Shown in pieces: positions 29,501 through 38,404 of a DNA stretch of 39,868 nt. The stretch covers positions 1 through 39,868 of IMG/VR virus record IMGVR_UViG_3300037258_001207, one strand, 5' to 3'. Numbering within the stretch: position 1 is the stretch's first letter; each line of letters starts with the position of its first letter. The notes beneath the pieces were generated by a model. The model was not told the origin of the DNA. It was given only the letters and a program-made list of their open reading frames with translations, and made no database searches. This DNA is from a virus. The translations under genes were made by a program, and so were the position numbers.

Positions 29501-29535
29501 GGGCTGTTGCTGAGAATGCAGCAGCCCTCTTTTTT
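29501..29535 (+). terminator. Strong intrinsic terminator before the tail fibre gene
   Basis: GGGCTGTTGC (29501-29510), loop TGAGAAT, GCAGCAGCCC (29518-29527): a 10-bp stem with one G-U pair, followed by TCTTTTTT. This is one of the clearest terminators in the window. It separates the tail assembly part from the tail fibre/tip genes, which would then need readthrough, antitermination or a promoter of their own. Confidence 0.85.
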
Positions 29536-29549
29536 GGGGGGAACTCTCG

Positions 29550-32342
29550 ATGACAGGAGGTTACACAACGGTCAGTGCTGCGAACCTCGCCGATGCTGCG
29601 GGCAACAAGATTGCGAACGCAACCATTTACTTCATGCCGTGTAATAACGCCGGCATCGCAATGTCCTTCAGGGTGGGCGCGAGTGGCAATGGCCAGGTTG
29701 TCGATCAACCTGTGTCAGCGCAGGTCACCGGCGGTGCCTTTAACGTTGAACTCGCAGATACGACGCTGACGTTGCCCATCAATGCCGGTTTCCTCGTCAC
29801 CTGCGTCGACAACGTGAGCGGCAACCAACTGCTGGGCCCTGGCTATATCATCCAGCCCTCGGGTGCGAGTTGGAGCTTCGACGCATTTCAGCCCAATGTT
29901 CCCGCGCTCGCGACAATCCAGACCGGACCGCAGGGCCAGGGCTTCAGATTTCGCGGCGCATGGGCTGCAGCGACTTCTTATGCGGCGTATGACGTCTTTG
30001 TCGAAAGTGGAACGTCTTACCTTGTTCAGACGGCATATACCTCGGGCAGCTCCTTTGGATCGTCAGACACCTCTAATGCGATTGTCTTCGCCGGGAGCGG
30101 CGCACTGACGGGCACGCTGGCCGGCGCGCTCAACGCGCCCTATGGCGCCACTGTGACGGAAGGGCTGACGACGGATACTGAAACCGTCACGGGCGCGCTC
30201 ACCGCCCATTCTGCGAGCGTTTCGAACGGTGCTTCCGTGACCGGCGGTCTCGCTGCCGACACGCTCACCGTAGGCGGAGTCGTTCTTTCGCTCAACAGCA
30301 GCGGCAGCTTCCCGAATGCCGTCAGAGCCTGGACCGATCAAACGGGCCATATGGCTCTGTGGATCGATACTTCGGGGAACATTAACATTTCCGGAAATCT
30401 GATCGTCAATGGAATTGCCACCGAGACGTCGGATTCGGCCGCGGTTTTTCAGCTCTCAGGTCTCAGTATTTCGGCGATCTTGAATAGTGGCGTCACTGCA
30501 GCGGTAAAGGCGATCGCGGATCCGAATGGCCGCATGGCCTTCTATGTGGACAGCTCGGGGAACACCTGGATTTCAGGGACTGCAACTTTTGCAGGAAACG
30601 CCACTGTCGACGGGATACTCTCTGCCGCTTCCCTATCGGTCACCATGTTCGGCGTGCCGGGGCTGAGTGTTTCCTCGGAAACTCCCACGGGCGCGCTCAC
30701 TCCTGTTTGGGCGCGGGCTGATGGTAAGGGCGCGATGGCGTCCTATCTCGATGCCGCAGGCAATTACTGGTTTTCCGGCACGGTCAATGCCGCTGCGGTG
30801 AACGCCGGAGCGATCACTGCTACCGGACCCTTCGGCGCGCTCAATGCGCTTGTCGACTCTGAGACCGGGATCTATTACTATGTGCAGTCAACGAGCGGCT
30901 ACCTGCAGGTCTTTCAGCAAAACAACGGAATAACCAACCAGCTCACCTTTCTCGGCAATAACTGGGCTCTTCAGTGGAGCAAGGACGGGAATTATCTGCT
31001 CTTCATGAGCGACCGCACCGGAACGCCGACGCAGTTCCGCATGACGTGCGGAGGAGCGGAACAAGTAGCGATTGCCTTCCAGCCCGATATTTCGCTGCAG
31101 CAGGATATCTGTCATGTGCAGGATGAAGGGCAATCGCTATCGGCAGGCGCGTCATCGGGTCCCGTGGTCACCACGACGCAGTACGGGCATAACCAGACTT
31201 TCTCGCTCGGACCTGGGTACGATAATCCAAGTTTCTCCTTGTCTGGGACGGCGGCGCTTGGACCGCTAATAGAATATGAAGTCGGAACCAGCGGGGAAAC
31301 TCCGTGCTCGTCCAGCTGCAATCAGTTTGCATATCTATGCCAGCGATATCAGGGCTTTTTGCCCACAATGAGCGCGGCTTGCTCGGGTAAAGGCGGGACG
31401 GATTTAGCAGGCATCGGCCCTGGCCAAACACCTTGGAGCTGGGCGGTTACGCAAATCTCCTCGCTTGTTTCGTTGTTTGCCGCGCTGACTCCTGCCCGAA
31501 AGCTGGTTCCCCGCGCGCGTTTTCTAGTTCACGGCGAGCAAGACAGCCTGGAAGCAAACACTTCGTATGGAGTGCAGCTTCCGCCGTATTGGATCGCCGG
31601 ATCATCTAACATTGGTGGCGCTGCGGGCTTGATGACCAGTCCACCTATGTTTGTCCTGCAAACATCAAGCGAATACAACATGGACAACGCGCACACTACG
31701 GCGATTGTTTCTCCTCAGCAGCTTCAGGCTGTGCTAAACACGCCGGGCGCTTTGTACTTCGTAAGTCCTGAGTATATTCTGCAGCATTTTTACAATGTGA
31801 GCGGCCAGCCGCACTTGCTTGCTCTCGGCTATCAATGGATGGGGCAACTTATAGGCCGCGCAATGTATCGTGCGCTGGCGCTGAAGCAGCTTCATCTCGG
31901 CGTGTATCCCAAAAAGATAGTTAAGAACGGGACGACAATCTTTATTCCGATGTACGTTCCGCCACCGATCGGCTCGAATGCGGCGCCCAGCCTGACCTTC
32001 GATACCACGACGCTTCCGCAGCCTACTTTCGTAGCGGGTTCGATGTACGGATTTGAAGTCTACAACTCGGCGGGCGCGGTGATCGCCATTACGGCGGCAT
32101 CGATCGTGGCAGATGCCAACGGTAATAACACCGTGGTGGAACTGACTTTGGCCAGCGATCCCGGAACGGGGGGAACCGTGGCATATGCGTACACATGCAA
32201 CAGCAGCGTTGCGGGCGGCAATCCTGTTGGTGCTTGGGGAAATCTTCGCGACAACGATGCGTGTCCGACACTTTATGTGCTGCCAAGCGGTCAGAGCCTT
32301 TGGAATTGGTGCGCTCACTTCAACATGCCTTACTCAAGTTAG
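29550..32342 (+). CDS. Large tail fibre/spike with putative SGNH esterase domain
   Basis: A 930-residue protein. Residues 1-130 form a head-binding-like beta domain (TTVSAANLADAAGNKIANAT). About 131-175 resembles a small sugar-binding repeat (FRGAWAAATSYAAYDVFVES). About 255-420 hold three repeats of the type WxDxxGxMAxxxDxSGNxxxSG (near 30318, 30501 and 30702). One TolB-like blade follows (LQWSKDGNYLLFMSDRTGTP). Residues about 520-790 look like an SGNH/sialate-esterase fold: GQS at 527-529, HGEQD at 661-665 and QPHLLALGYQWMGQ with His755. The D-x-x-H of block V reads G-x-x-H; DNAH at 712-715 is another candidate. It probably deacetylates host surface polysaccharide. Confidence 0.72.
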   Translation: MTGGYTTVSAANLADAAGNKIANATIYFMPCNNAGIAMSFRVGASGNGQVVDQPVSAQVTGGAFNVELADTTLTLPINAGFLVTCVDNVSGNQLLGPGYIIQPSGASWSFDAFQPNVPALATIQTGPQGQGFRFRGAWAAATSYAAYDVFVESGTSYLVQTAYTSGSSFGSSDTSNAIVFAGSGALTGTLAGALNAPYGATVTEGLTTDTETVTGALTAHSASVSNGASVTGGLAADTLTVGGVVLSLNSSGSFPNAVRAWTDQTGHMALWIDTSGNINISGNLIVNGIATETSDSAAVFQLSGLSISAILNSGVTAAVKAIADPNGRMAFYVDSSGNTWISGTATFAGNATVDGILSAASLSVTMFGVPGLSVSSETPTGALTPVWARADGKGAMASYLDAAGNYWFSGTVNAAAVNAGAITATGPFGALNALVDSETGIYYYVQSTSGYLQVFQQNNGITNQLTFLGNNWALQWSKDGNYLLFMSDRTGTPTQFRMTCGGAEQVAIAFQPDISLQQDICHVQDEGQSLSAGASSGPVVTTTQYGHNQTFSLGPGYDNPSFSLSGTAALGPLIEYEVGTSGETPCSSSCNQFAYLCQRYQGFLPTMSAACSGKGGTDLAGIGPGQTPWSWAVTQISSLVSLFAALTPARKLVPRARFLVHGEQDSLEANTSYGVQLPPYWIAGSSNIGGAAGLMTSPPMFVLQTSSEYNMDNAHTTAIVSPQQLQAVLNTPGALYFVSPEYILQHFYNVSGQPHLLALGYQWMGQLIGRAMYRALALKQLHLGVYPKKIVKNGTTIFIPMYVPPPIGSNAAPSLTFDTTTLPQPTFVAGSMYGFEVYNSAGAVIAITAASIVADANGNNTVVELTLASDPGTGGTVAYAYTCNSSVAGGNPVGAWGNLRDNDACPTLYVLPSGQSLWNWCAHFNMPYSS

Positions 32343-32351
32343 GAGAAATCC

Positions 32352-33161
32352 ATGCCCAATACTGTTGTCGAAACGATTACCGGCGCGAGCTTTCCGATCA
32401 GCTTTCCGTCCGTAACCTTCACGCCATCCTCGCTTGGCTCCGCGCTTGGCCTCTGGCTGGCGGCTGACCAGGGGGTCACTCTTGGCACTGGCGGAGGTGT
32501 GGCCGCATGGCAAGGACTATTGCAGAGCAGCGGCATCACGCTTTCGCAGGCCTCGGTCGCGAATCAGATTCCGCTAGTGGCCAATGCGCAGAACGGAAAG
32601 CCCGGGATCCAGGCGACGGTATTTTCGGGCTCGGGCCAGCAATCAATCTCCGCTGCCGGAATTATTTCGGCGATCGCCTATCAGCCGAATCAGCCGTTCA
32701 CGATGACCATGGCTTTCCGGCGCGGCACGCCTACAGGCGGCCAGGAATTCTTCATGAAGCAGGCGGTTTCGAATAGCGCTCCTGGTTGGTATTTCCTCCA
32801 TGGATCGACAACGCCTTACGATGACGCCTTTTCCATCAATGGCAGCTCACATTCCCTTGAGTCGATCGACACCGCCGCCCTCGCAGCCGGCACGAATTAT
32901 GTTTTGCAGATTACCTATGACGGCAATTTGCATATCGCTTTCTATTTGAACGGGAATTTGATTTCTTCGGGTAATGCCGTGGCTACATTGTTGACGACCG
33001 ATAGCGCCACGCCGACGAGCCCATTCGGGATCAACAATTATTCCGGATTCGGCTCCTCCGACATGCTGTTCGAGCTCATCATCAACAGCGGCGCGCTCAC
33101 AACCGCGCAGCTTTCCAGCCTGGTCAACTATCTCCGCTCTTCTACACGCTGGAACTTCTAA
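32352..33161 (+). CDS. LamG/concanavalin-like tail protein
   Basis: A 269-residue protein with the jelly-roll pattern of LamG-like domains: LGLWLAADQGVTLGTGGGVA, WQGLLQSSGITLSQ, FTMTMAFRRGTPTGGQEFFM, YVLQITYDGNLHIAFYLNGN and a terminal FELIINSGALTTAQLSSLVN. These modules bind carbohydrate. Located after the large fibre gene, it probably contributes to receptor binding. A good AGGAGA site precedes the start. Confidence 0.72.
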   Translation: MPNTVVETITGASFPISFPSVTFTPSSLGSALGLWLAADQGVTLGTGGGVAAWQGLLQSSGITLSQASVANQIPLVANAQNGKPGIQATVFSGSGQQSISAAGIISAIAYQPNQPFTMTMAFRRGTPTGGQEFFMKQAVSNSAPGWYFLHGSTTPYDDAFSINGSSHSLESIDTAALAAGTNYVLQITYDGNLHIAFYLNGNLISSGNAVATLLTTDSATPTSPFGINNYSGFGSSDMLFELIINSGALTTAQLSSLVNYLRSSTRWNF

Positions 33162-33164
33162 GGC

Positions 33165-34205
33165 ATGATCCTCAATTCCAATATCCTCGGCTCCGGCCTC
33201 AGCCTGGTGCAGATGCCGACGCTCACTCCGCTTGCGGGGCAGCGCGCCATCCAGTTCGGCCATGTGGATACGGTCGGCAAGGTGCGCTCGCCCTTCAGCG
33301 GATCCTCGCAGGTGCAGCAGTGGCTTGGAGCTGAAGAATTCCAGGCGCAGGTGACCATGGCGCCCATGCGGCCCAAGGTCGCTGCGCCCTGGATCGCGTT
33401 CCTGCTGCAGCTGCGCGGCATCTCCAATGCCTTCCTGCTTGGCGATCCACTCATGCCGCTTCCGGCAGGCTCTCCCTCGGGATCTCCTGTGGGCGCCGGA
33501 GGCGGACAGTGGACATGCCCTGCCGGCGTTACCTCCATCGTGGTGGTAATGGCGACGAACAATGCGACCATCAACAGCGGGCAGGCGCTGACCTTCTCGA
33601 ACGTGTTCTTTGCGGTCGCAGGTTCGTCCACCAACCTGATCACCTCAATTGCGGATCCATACACGGTTAGCGGCACCGGCTCGCCCAGCGGAACGCTTAC
33701 CTCGAGCTCCAATACGATCACGGTCGCGCCGGGCGTTACGTATTCGTACTACGGCACGATCGACAACAGCCAGGTGACGGGCGGCTACTGGCCCTATATT
33801 GGAATCTTCAACACGGCGCTCTCGACGATCTATTCGCAGATCTCGCCGGCTGCGACGGTTCTCGCGGTCTGCGGAACTCCGAATCTCTCCAATCTCAGCC
33901 AACTTGTCACCTCGGGCTGGCCGACGAGCAAATATCGCCTGCTGCTGCCCGGCGATTACGTCCAGGTCGGCTATCGGCTTTATCGCAATCTTGATCAGGT
34001 CAACTCGGATTCGAGCGGCAACGCGACCTTCAACATCTGGCCGTCGATTCGCGAACTCGTGCCGGCGGGTATGCCATTGCAGTTTGCGAATACTCGAGGT
34101 CTTTTTCGTCGCGCCGACAATTCGCAAGCCTGGTCCTCGGATGCAGAGAGCGGCCTCATCAGTATTTCGTTCAAGGCGGTCGAATTCCGCCAGGTCGTAG
34201 GCTGA
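33165..34205 (+). CDS. Distal tail protein with inserted beta domain
   Basis: A 346-residue tail protein. The outer parts match a common distal-tail family: LGAEEFQAQVTMAPMRPKVA, FLLGDPLMPLPAGSP, LLPGDYVQVGYRLYRNLDQV, NSDSSGNATFNIWPSIRELV and SGLISISFKAVEFRQ. Between about residues 108 and 222 lies an additional beta-rich region (WTCPAGVTSIVVVMATNNAT, VTGGYWPYIGIFNTALS) absent from shorter relatives; it is probably an exposed insert. It follows the LamG-like gene with 3 bases between. Confidence 0.68.
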   Translation: MILNSNILGSGLSLVQMPTLTPLAGQRAIQFGHVDTVGKVRSPFSGSSQVQQWLGAEEFQAQVTMAPMRPKVAAPWIAFLLQLRGISNAFLLGDPLMPLPAGSPSGSPVGAGGGQWTCPAGVTSIVVVMATNNATINSGQALTFSNVFFAVAGSSTNLITSIADPYTVSGTGSPSGTLTSSSNTITVAPGVTYSYYGTIDNSQVTGGYWPYIGIFNTALSTIYSQISPAATVLAVCGTPNLSNLSQLVTSGWPTSKYRLLLPGDYVQVGYRLYRNLDQVNSDSSGNATFNIWPSIRELVPAGMPLQFANTRGLFRRADNSQAWSSDAESGLISISFKAVEFRQVVG

Positions 34206-34763
34206 ATGCCGCGCGACCTTGTTGCCAGCTATGCCGCGGAGCTTGGCTCGTCCATCATCCGGCCGGTATTCTTCGCGCAGATCCAGTTCAAATCAAAGAC
34301 AGAGTATGTCTGCACGCTGGGCGGCAGCTATCTCTGGAATGGGCAGACGTGGCTCGGCCTGGGAAGCGTCGCCGGCATTGGCATAAGCATGGAAGATATC
34401 GAGGTCAACGCCAGCGGCCTCACGGTGACGCTCAGCGGCATCAGCGACGATCTGCTGGGCGAATCGTTGGCCGATATTCAGCTTCTCGCGCCGGCGACCG
34501 TCTGGGTCGCGCTGATGGATGAGAACCTCAACATGATCGGAACGCCGGCCGTTTACTTCGGCGGTATCGTCGGCGCGCCCGAAGTGCTGATGGGGACTGA
34601 GACCTCGACGATCGCACTGCAGCTTGAAACGCACATGGTGCGCATGCAGATCGGCCAGCACAAGCGCTACACCGCTGCGGATCAGCGCCTCATCTATCCG
34701 GACGATACCGGCTTCAACTGGGTCGAACAGCTCAATGACCTCGCTCTGCGCTGGGGTAATTGA
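34206..34763 (+). CDS. Minor tail protein
   Basis: A 185-residue protein beginning directly after the previous stop: VASYAAELGSSIIRPVFFAQ, LGGSYLWNGQTWLGLGSVAG, IGISMEDIEVNASGLTVTLS, YTAADQRLIYPDDTGFNWVE. The pattern (fibre-base, then W-x-G-LG, then D-GxxxxE) is that of minor tail proteins between the distal tail protein and the NlpC-like gene, as lambda gpL by position. Exact family not named. Confidence 0.65.
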   Translation: MPRDLVASYAAELGSSIIRPVFFAQIQFKSKTEYVCTLGGSYLWNGQTWLGLGSVAGIGISMEDIEVNASGLTVTLSGISDDLLGESLADIQLLAPATVWVALMDENLNMIGTPAVYFGGIVGAPEVLMGTETSTIALQLETHMVRMQIGQHKRYTAADQRLIYPDDTGFNWVEQLNDLALRWGN

Positions 34764-34970
34764 GTGGCGTTTCCGAAGATCCTCGGCGAGTTGCGCACGA
34801 TGGGCTACAAGTTCGAGGGCCACGGCCGTTGCAACTCCTGCAGAGTCGAGATCGAATGGTGGCTCACGCCTCGAGCAAAGAAGCTGCCGCTCAACCTGAT
34901 GCAAAAGGAATCCGACGCAGTCAAGCCGCACTGGGCGGCAAGCTGCGAGCAGTCTTCTCTATTTCGTTAA
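34764..34970 (+). CDS. Small zinc-ribbon-like protein in tail region
   Basis: A 68-residue protein from a GTG coupled to the previous stop. CNSCRVEIEWWLTPRAKKLP and a later HWAASC provide CxxC...HxxxxC, a likely zinc site found in a common small phage family (CxxCxxxIxWxxTxxGKxxP). Function is unknown. Confidence 0.65.
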   Translation: MAFPKILGELRTMGYKFEGHGRCNSCRVEIEWWLTPRAKKLPLNLMQKESDAVKPHWAASCEQSSLFR

Positions 34971-34995
34971 TCCCGGCTGGCGTGAACCATTCAAT

Positions 34996-35448
34996 ATGAC
35001 AACTCCCGCACTCAAGCGCATCGAGCACTGGGCAACCCGTGCCTATCATCAGTTCCTGCTTTCGCGAGCGAAGACTCCCTTCGCGTGGGGCGTGAATGAT
35101 TGCTGTCTCTTTCCGGCCGACGGGATCCTCGCCATCACCGGCATCGACGTAGCCGTCGACTTCCGCGGGAAGTACAGTACCCAGGCCGCGGCTTTCGCGA
35201 CGATCAAGACGGTGACCGGCGGCTCGACGGTAAATGACGCCGCGTCCTATGTGGCGACCAAGTTCGGGATGACGGAATACAGCACACCGCTGCTCGCGCA
35301 CCGTGGTGACCTGGTAACGCTCGAGGATGGCGGAAACCTGATTGCCGGCCTGGTGCACCTCAACGGTCGCGACGTGGTCACCGTGGGCGAAAACGGTGTC
35401 GTGCGCTGCTCATTGAGGGCTGCGATCCGCGCCTGGAGGGTTGGATGA
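34996..35448 (+). CDS. NlpC/P60-like tail peptidase (gpK-like)
   Basis: A 150-residue protein with the phage DUF6950/NlpC-P60-like motifs: PFAWGVNDCCLFPADGILAI (catalytic Cys in NDCC), TGIDVAVDFRGKYSTQAAAF and LLAHRGDLVTLEDGGNLIAG, then VHLNGRDVVTVGENGVVRCS. It lies directly before the tail-tip gene, as lambda gpK lies before gpI/gpJ. It would process the cell wall or a tail component. The stop overlaps the next ATG. Confidence 0.8.
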   Translation: MTTPALKRIEHWATRAYHQFLLSRAKTPFAWGVNDCCLFPADGILAITGIDVAVDFRGKYSTQAAAFATIKTVTGGSTVNDAASYVATKFGMTEYSTPLLAHRGDLVTLEDGGNLIAGLVHLNGRDVVTVGENGVVRCSLRAAIRAWRVG

Positions 35449-37829
35449 GCAAGGCCATTGAAGGCGCGGCCATGTTCGCCGGCGCGGTCGGCATGGGCGT
35501 CGCCGCGTTTCTCGATCCGGCGCTGATAGCTTCGCCTCTCTTCGATAAGGCAATGGCTGCCCTGGTGCTGGGAGGCATCTCCATGGAGGCAGGCGCGATC
35601 GCGCAGGCCTTGACCTCGAACCGCGGTACGAACATCACGACGCGGCAACCGGCCGCCTATCGCCAGGTGATTCTCGGCGAGTCGAGGGTGGGCGGCGTGC
35701 TCGTTTATTCGTCGACCACCGGCGGCAATCATGACCAGTGGAACAAGGTTATTGTGCTCGCCGGCCATCCCTGCAACGCGATCGTCAATCTCTATCTTGA
35801 CGGCCGCAAGGTCTACTGGGATACGAGCAGCGCTGGCAATCAAACGGTCGGAGGCTTTAACTTCGGCGGACAGGCCAATGGCACTGACTATTACGACGAG
35901 GGAAACAACAAATACAACTTCGGCGGCCTCGTCTATTGCGAAGCGGTCTATGGCGATCAAGCCGACGGTACCGTCCTTGCGTCGCTCACCGCGAACGATC
36001 CGACATGGGCGGCGAGCTCGGCCGGCTCGCCCTGGCTTGGGGGCTGCACTTACCTCTACCTTAAGGTCGAATACGACTCGGCGATGTTTCCGAGCGATCC
36101 GGAGGTCCGCGTCAACGTTCAAGGTCGCAACGATATCTATGATCCGCGCGCCGGCACGACGGGCTTTACAGATAACTGGACCCTCTGTGTCGCTCATGTG
36201 CTGAACAATAGCGACTATGGGCTGAACGTTCCGCAGTCTCTGATAAATCAGGATCAGTTGATCGCAGCGGCCAATGTCTGCGACGAGCAGGTCGCACTTG
36301 CCAACGGTCAGACGGAAGATCGTTACACCTGCAATGTGGCTTTCGATACCAGCACGACGCCTGGCGACATTCTCGACCAGATGATGTACGCGGCCGCCGG
36401 GCGCCTCAGCCGCATCGGCGCGCAGTGGTTCATCTGGCCGGCCTATTGGCAGGGCCCGAGTTTCAGCTGGGATCAGAATGCGCTTGTCGACACGCCCAGC
36501 TGGAGGCCTTATCGCAAACCCGATGAGATCTTCAACCGGGTGAAGGGCGTCTATGTTGCGCCGAATTATCCCTACCAGCTCAGCGGCAACCTCTACGACG
36601 ACAACGGATTTTTCGACGGCACGCGGCAGAACAACTTCCAGTTCGAATGGCAGCGCACCGATTATCCGCCGTATGCCGAGGACACGCTGCACGGCTACAG
36701 CTCCGATCAGTTTTATGCGGAAGACGGCGATCAGGATCTCTGGAAAGATATCGAGCAGAAGTGCTGCATCAGCGTGGCCACTTCGCAAAGGGTTGCGAAG
36801 ATCTATCTTCTGCGCAATCGCTTTCAGGGAACCGGCATGCTCCCGATGATGGTCACCGCGTTCCAGATGCAGCCGATCGATGTGATGCTGATGACCTTCC
36901 CGCGCCTCGGCTGGACCAACCAGATGCTCGAGTTGGGCAAGTTCCGCCTGGTGCTTTCGGACGGCGAGGAGACTGAAGACGGCTCAAAGCCTCCCACCTG
37001 GACGGTGAGCGTCGACGTCAATCAGACCGATCCCAGCATCTACGAATGGTCAATCGATGAGGAGCTGCTTCCGAGCGACGCGCCGGGGGTGATGACGCAA
37101 TACTCCTACCAGGTGCAGCCGCCAACGGATATTACCCTGACCAGCGGCGCCAGCACGGCCGTTGAGGGTGCGGATGGCGTGGTTCAACCGCGCATCGAGG
37201 TAAGCTGGAATGCACCGCTCGACGGTCTGGTGACACTGATCCAGATTCAATACCAGCTGAATGGTGCGTCGACCTGGATCGACGGGCCCGTGGCCGACGT
37301 CGGCAACTTCTCGGCATTTGTTTCTGGCGTTGTCGCCGGCCTCGTTTACATAGTGAGGATTCGCTCGATCCGAGGAAGCAATGGAGCAACATCGGCGTGG
37401 CTCACTTCGTCGGCCTACACCGTCTCGGATACCCTGTCATCGGTTACAAGCTCGGGGCTCAATCCTAACTCGCCTTATAACATCGGCAATGATGCACTTA
37501 TTGATTCCGTCGTCGATGGAAGCTCGGCGGACATTCGCATCTATGGACCGAGCGGAGTGGGCAGCGCCTGGGATAACTACACTGGCCAGGGAAACGCATC
37601 CTATCCCGCGGCAACGCTGACCGGCATGGCGTTCGATACGCAGTATTCAGTCATCTTTGACACCGGCACCAGCGAATATTCCGCCCTCACCGACTATCTC
37701 GATACGTTGCCCGATAGCTATATCAACTTGGGCTCAGTCCTGACGGTCGAGTCGGGAGGCACCGGAGGCAGCTCCGGAGGCGGATCGGGGAGCGGTGGCG
37801 GAGCCCCGCGGCCGACGCCGGTTCTTTAA
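35445..37829 (+). CDS. Tail tip / host-specificity protein, gpJ-like
   Basis: A 794-residue protein. The N-terminus is a membrane-active helical segment (AMFAGAVGMGVAAFLDPALI). The central part carries the gpJ-type tail-hub core (YRQVILGESRVGGVLVYSST, NKVIVLAGHPCNAIVNLYLD, WTLCVAHVLNNSDYGLNVP, TPGDILDQMMYAAAGRLSRI, RPDEIFNRVKGVY-like KPDEIFNRVKGVYVAPNY). Residues about 560-660 form a fibronectin type III-like domain (PRIEVSWNAPLDGLVTLIQI). The end is glycine/serine-rich (GGTGGSSGGGSGSGGG). It forms the tail hub and contacts the host receptor. Confidence 0.85.
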   Translation: MSKAIEGAAMFAGAVGMGVAAFLDPALIASPLFDKAMAALVLGGISMEAGAIAQALTSNRGTNITTRQPAAYRQVILGESRVGGVLVYSSTTGGNHDQWNKVIVLAGHPCNAIVNLYLDGRKVYWDTSSAGNQTVGGFNFGGQANGTDYYDEGNNKYNFGGLVYCEAVYGDQADGTVLASLTANDPTWAASSAGSPWLGGCTYLYLKVEYDSAMFPSDPEVRVNVQGRNDIYDPRAGTTGFTDNWTLCVAHVLNNSDYGLNVPQSLINQDQLIAAANVCDEQVALANGQTEDRYTCNVAFDTSTTPGDILDQMMYAAAGRLSRIGAQWFIWPAYWQGPSFSWDQNALVDTPSWRPYRKPDEIFNRVKGVYVAPNYPYQLSGNLYDDNGFFDGTRQNNFQFEWQRTDYPPYAEDTLHGYSSDQFYAEDGDQDLWKDIEQKCCISVATSQRVAKIYLLRNRFQGTGMLPMMVTAFQMQPIDVMLMTFPRLGWTNQMLELGKFRLVLSDGEETEDGSKPPTWTVSVDVNQTDPSIYEWSIDEELLPSDAPGVMTQYSYQVQPPTDITLTSGASTAVEGADGVVQPRIEVSWNAPLDGLVTLIQIQYQLNGASTWIDGPVADVGNFSAFVSGVVAGLVYIVRIRSIRGSNGATSAWLTSSAYTVSDTLSSVTSSGLNPNSPYNIGNDALIDSVVDGSSADIRIYGPSGVGSAWDNYTGQGNASYPAATLTGMAFDTQYSVIFDTGTSEYSALTDYLDTLPDSYINLGSVLTVESGGTGGSSGGGSGSGGGAPRPTPVL

Positions 37830-37842
37830 GAAAGGGAAATCG

Positions 37843-38118
37843 ATGGGAGCGGAAGTAGTCAGCAAGGTCATGCGGCCGGCGCGGCGCGATTGGTATGTGA
37901 CGGTGATGGATGATTATGGCGCGCCGATGCACCTGGCGTTGCCGATGTCGCTCACGCTTGCCCAGCGCGAGGCTAAGATCACAGCGGCCATCGTCACTAT
38001 GAATGCGGGCCAGACGCAAATCGAGCGCACGGCCGTCGAGGAGAAATTCGATCTCAGCACGGCGAAGAAGGCTGGCATTGCCGCGAAGGCCGCAGCGAAG
38101 AAGAAGGCGGCCGGCTGA
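37843..38118 (+). CDS. Small late protein with lysine-rich tail
   Basis: A 91-residue protein: MGAEVVSKVMRPARRDWYVT and VMDDYGAPMHLALPMSLTLA, then REAKITAAIVTMNAGQ, ending with a lysine/alanine tail (AAKAAAKKKAAG) like that of the ParB-like protein. Preceded by AAGGGA. It is the last rightward gene of the late operon and ends 3 bases from a convergent regulator gene. Function is unknown. Confidence 0.62.
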   Translation: MGAEVVSKVMRPARRDWYVTVMDDYGAPMHLALPMSLTLAQREAKITAAIVTMNAGQTQIERTAVEEKFDLSTAKKAGIAAKAAAKKKAAG

Positions 38119-38121
38119 GAA

Positions 38122-38301
38122 TTATTTCTTCGTCTGCCGTTCCAGATATTCGGAGATCGCGGTCTGAATCAATGCGCTGGGGTTGATTCCTTTTTGGCTG
38201 GCGATCGCGCGAACCTGTTTGTCGATGTGTGTTTTTAGGCGCAAACTGATCATCCGGGAAGGTGGTTCGGGTTTGGAAACTTTGCCTGTGTGGTTTTTCA
38301 T
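38122..38301 (-). CDS. Ribbon-helix-helix regulator 1, 59 aa
   Basis: A 59-residue protein on the minus strand, too small for many gene finders. RMISLRLKTHIDKQVRAIAS is followed by QKGINPSALIQTAISEYLER, the CopG/Arc-like ribbon-helix-helix pattern: one strand (MISLRLKT) and two helices with the G-x-N/S turn. The N-terminus is basic and polar (MKNHTGKVSKPEPP). It starts at 38301; the upstream region contains the perfect palindrome at 38354-38384. It is convergent with the late operon. Likely an autoregulated repressor of the lysogeny module. Confidence 0.78.
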   Translation of the reverse strand: MKNHTGKVSKPEPPSRMISLRLKTHIDKQVRAIASQKGINPSALIQTAISEYLERQTKK

Positions 38302-38353
38302 GCGGCAAGTAATACTCCGATTCCAATATCAACGCAAGGTGAAAAGATATCGA

Positions 38354-38384
38354 TGTATATCAAATGTATTGCATTTGATATACA
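38354..38384 (-). promoter_or_regulatory. Perfect 13-bp palindrome, probable operator
   Basis: TGTATATCAAATG (38354-38366), centre TATTG, CATTTGATATACA (38372-38384). Both 13-base arms match exactly, in an AT-rich patch in a GC-rich genome, 53 bases upstream of the RHH 1 start. A second small palindrome TACACA-T-TGTGTA (38381-38393) overlaps its right end. This is what a repressor binding site looks like; the RHH proteins beside it are the obvious candidates. Confidence 0.8.
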
Positions 38385-38404
38385 CATTGTGTAAAAAGGC
38401 TTTG

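Noticed and set aside
35247-36788. Long open minus-strand frame of 513 codons opposite the tail tip gene
   Set aside because: It lies fully opposite a clear gpJ-like gene, has a composition rich in Arg, Ile and Val typical of antisense readings in GC-rich DNA, and shows no domain.
38054-38332. Minus-strand frame of 92 codons over the RHH 1 gene
   Set aside because: A different frame of the same strand gives a clean ribbon-helix-helix protein with a proper start and stop; the longer frame is polar and motif-free.
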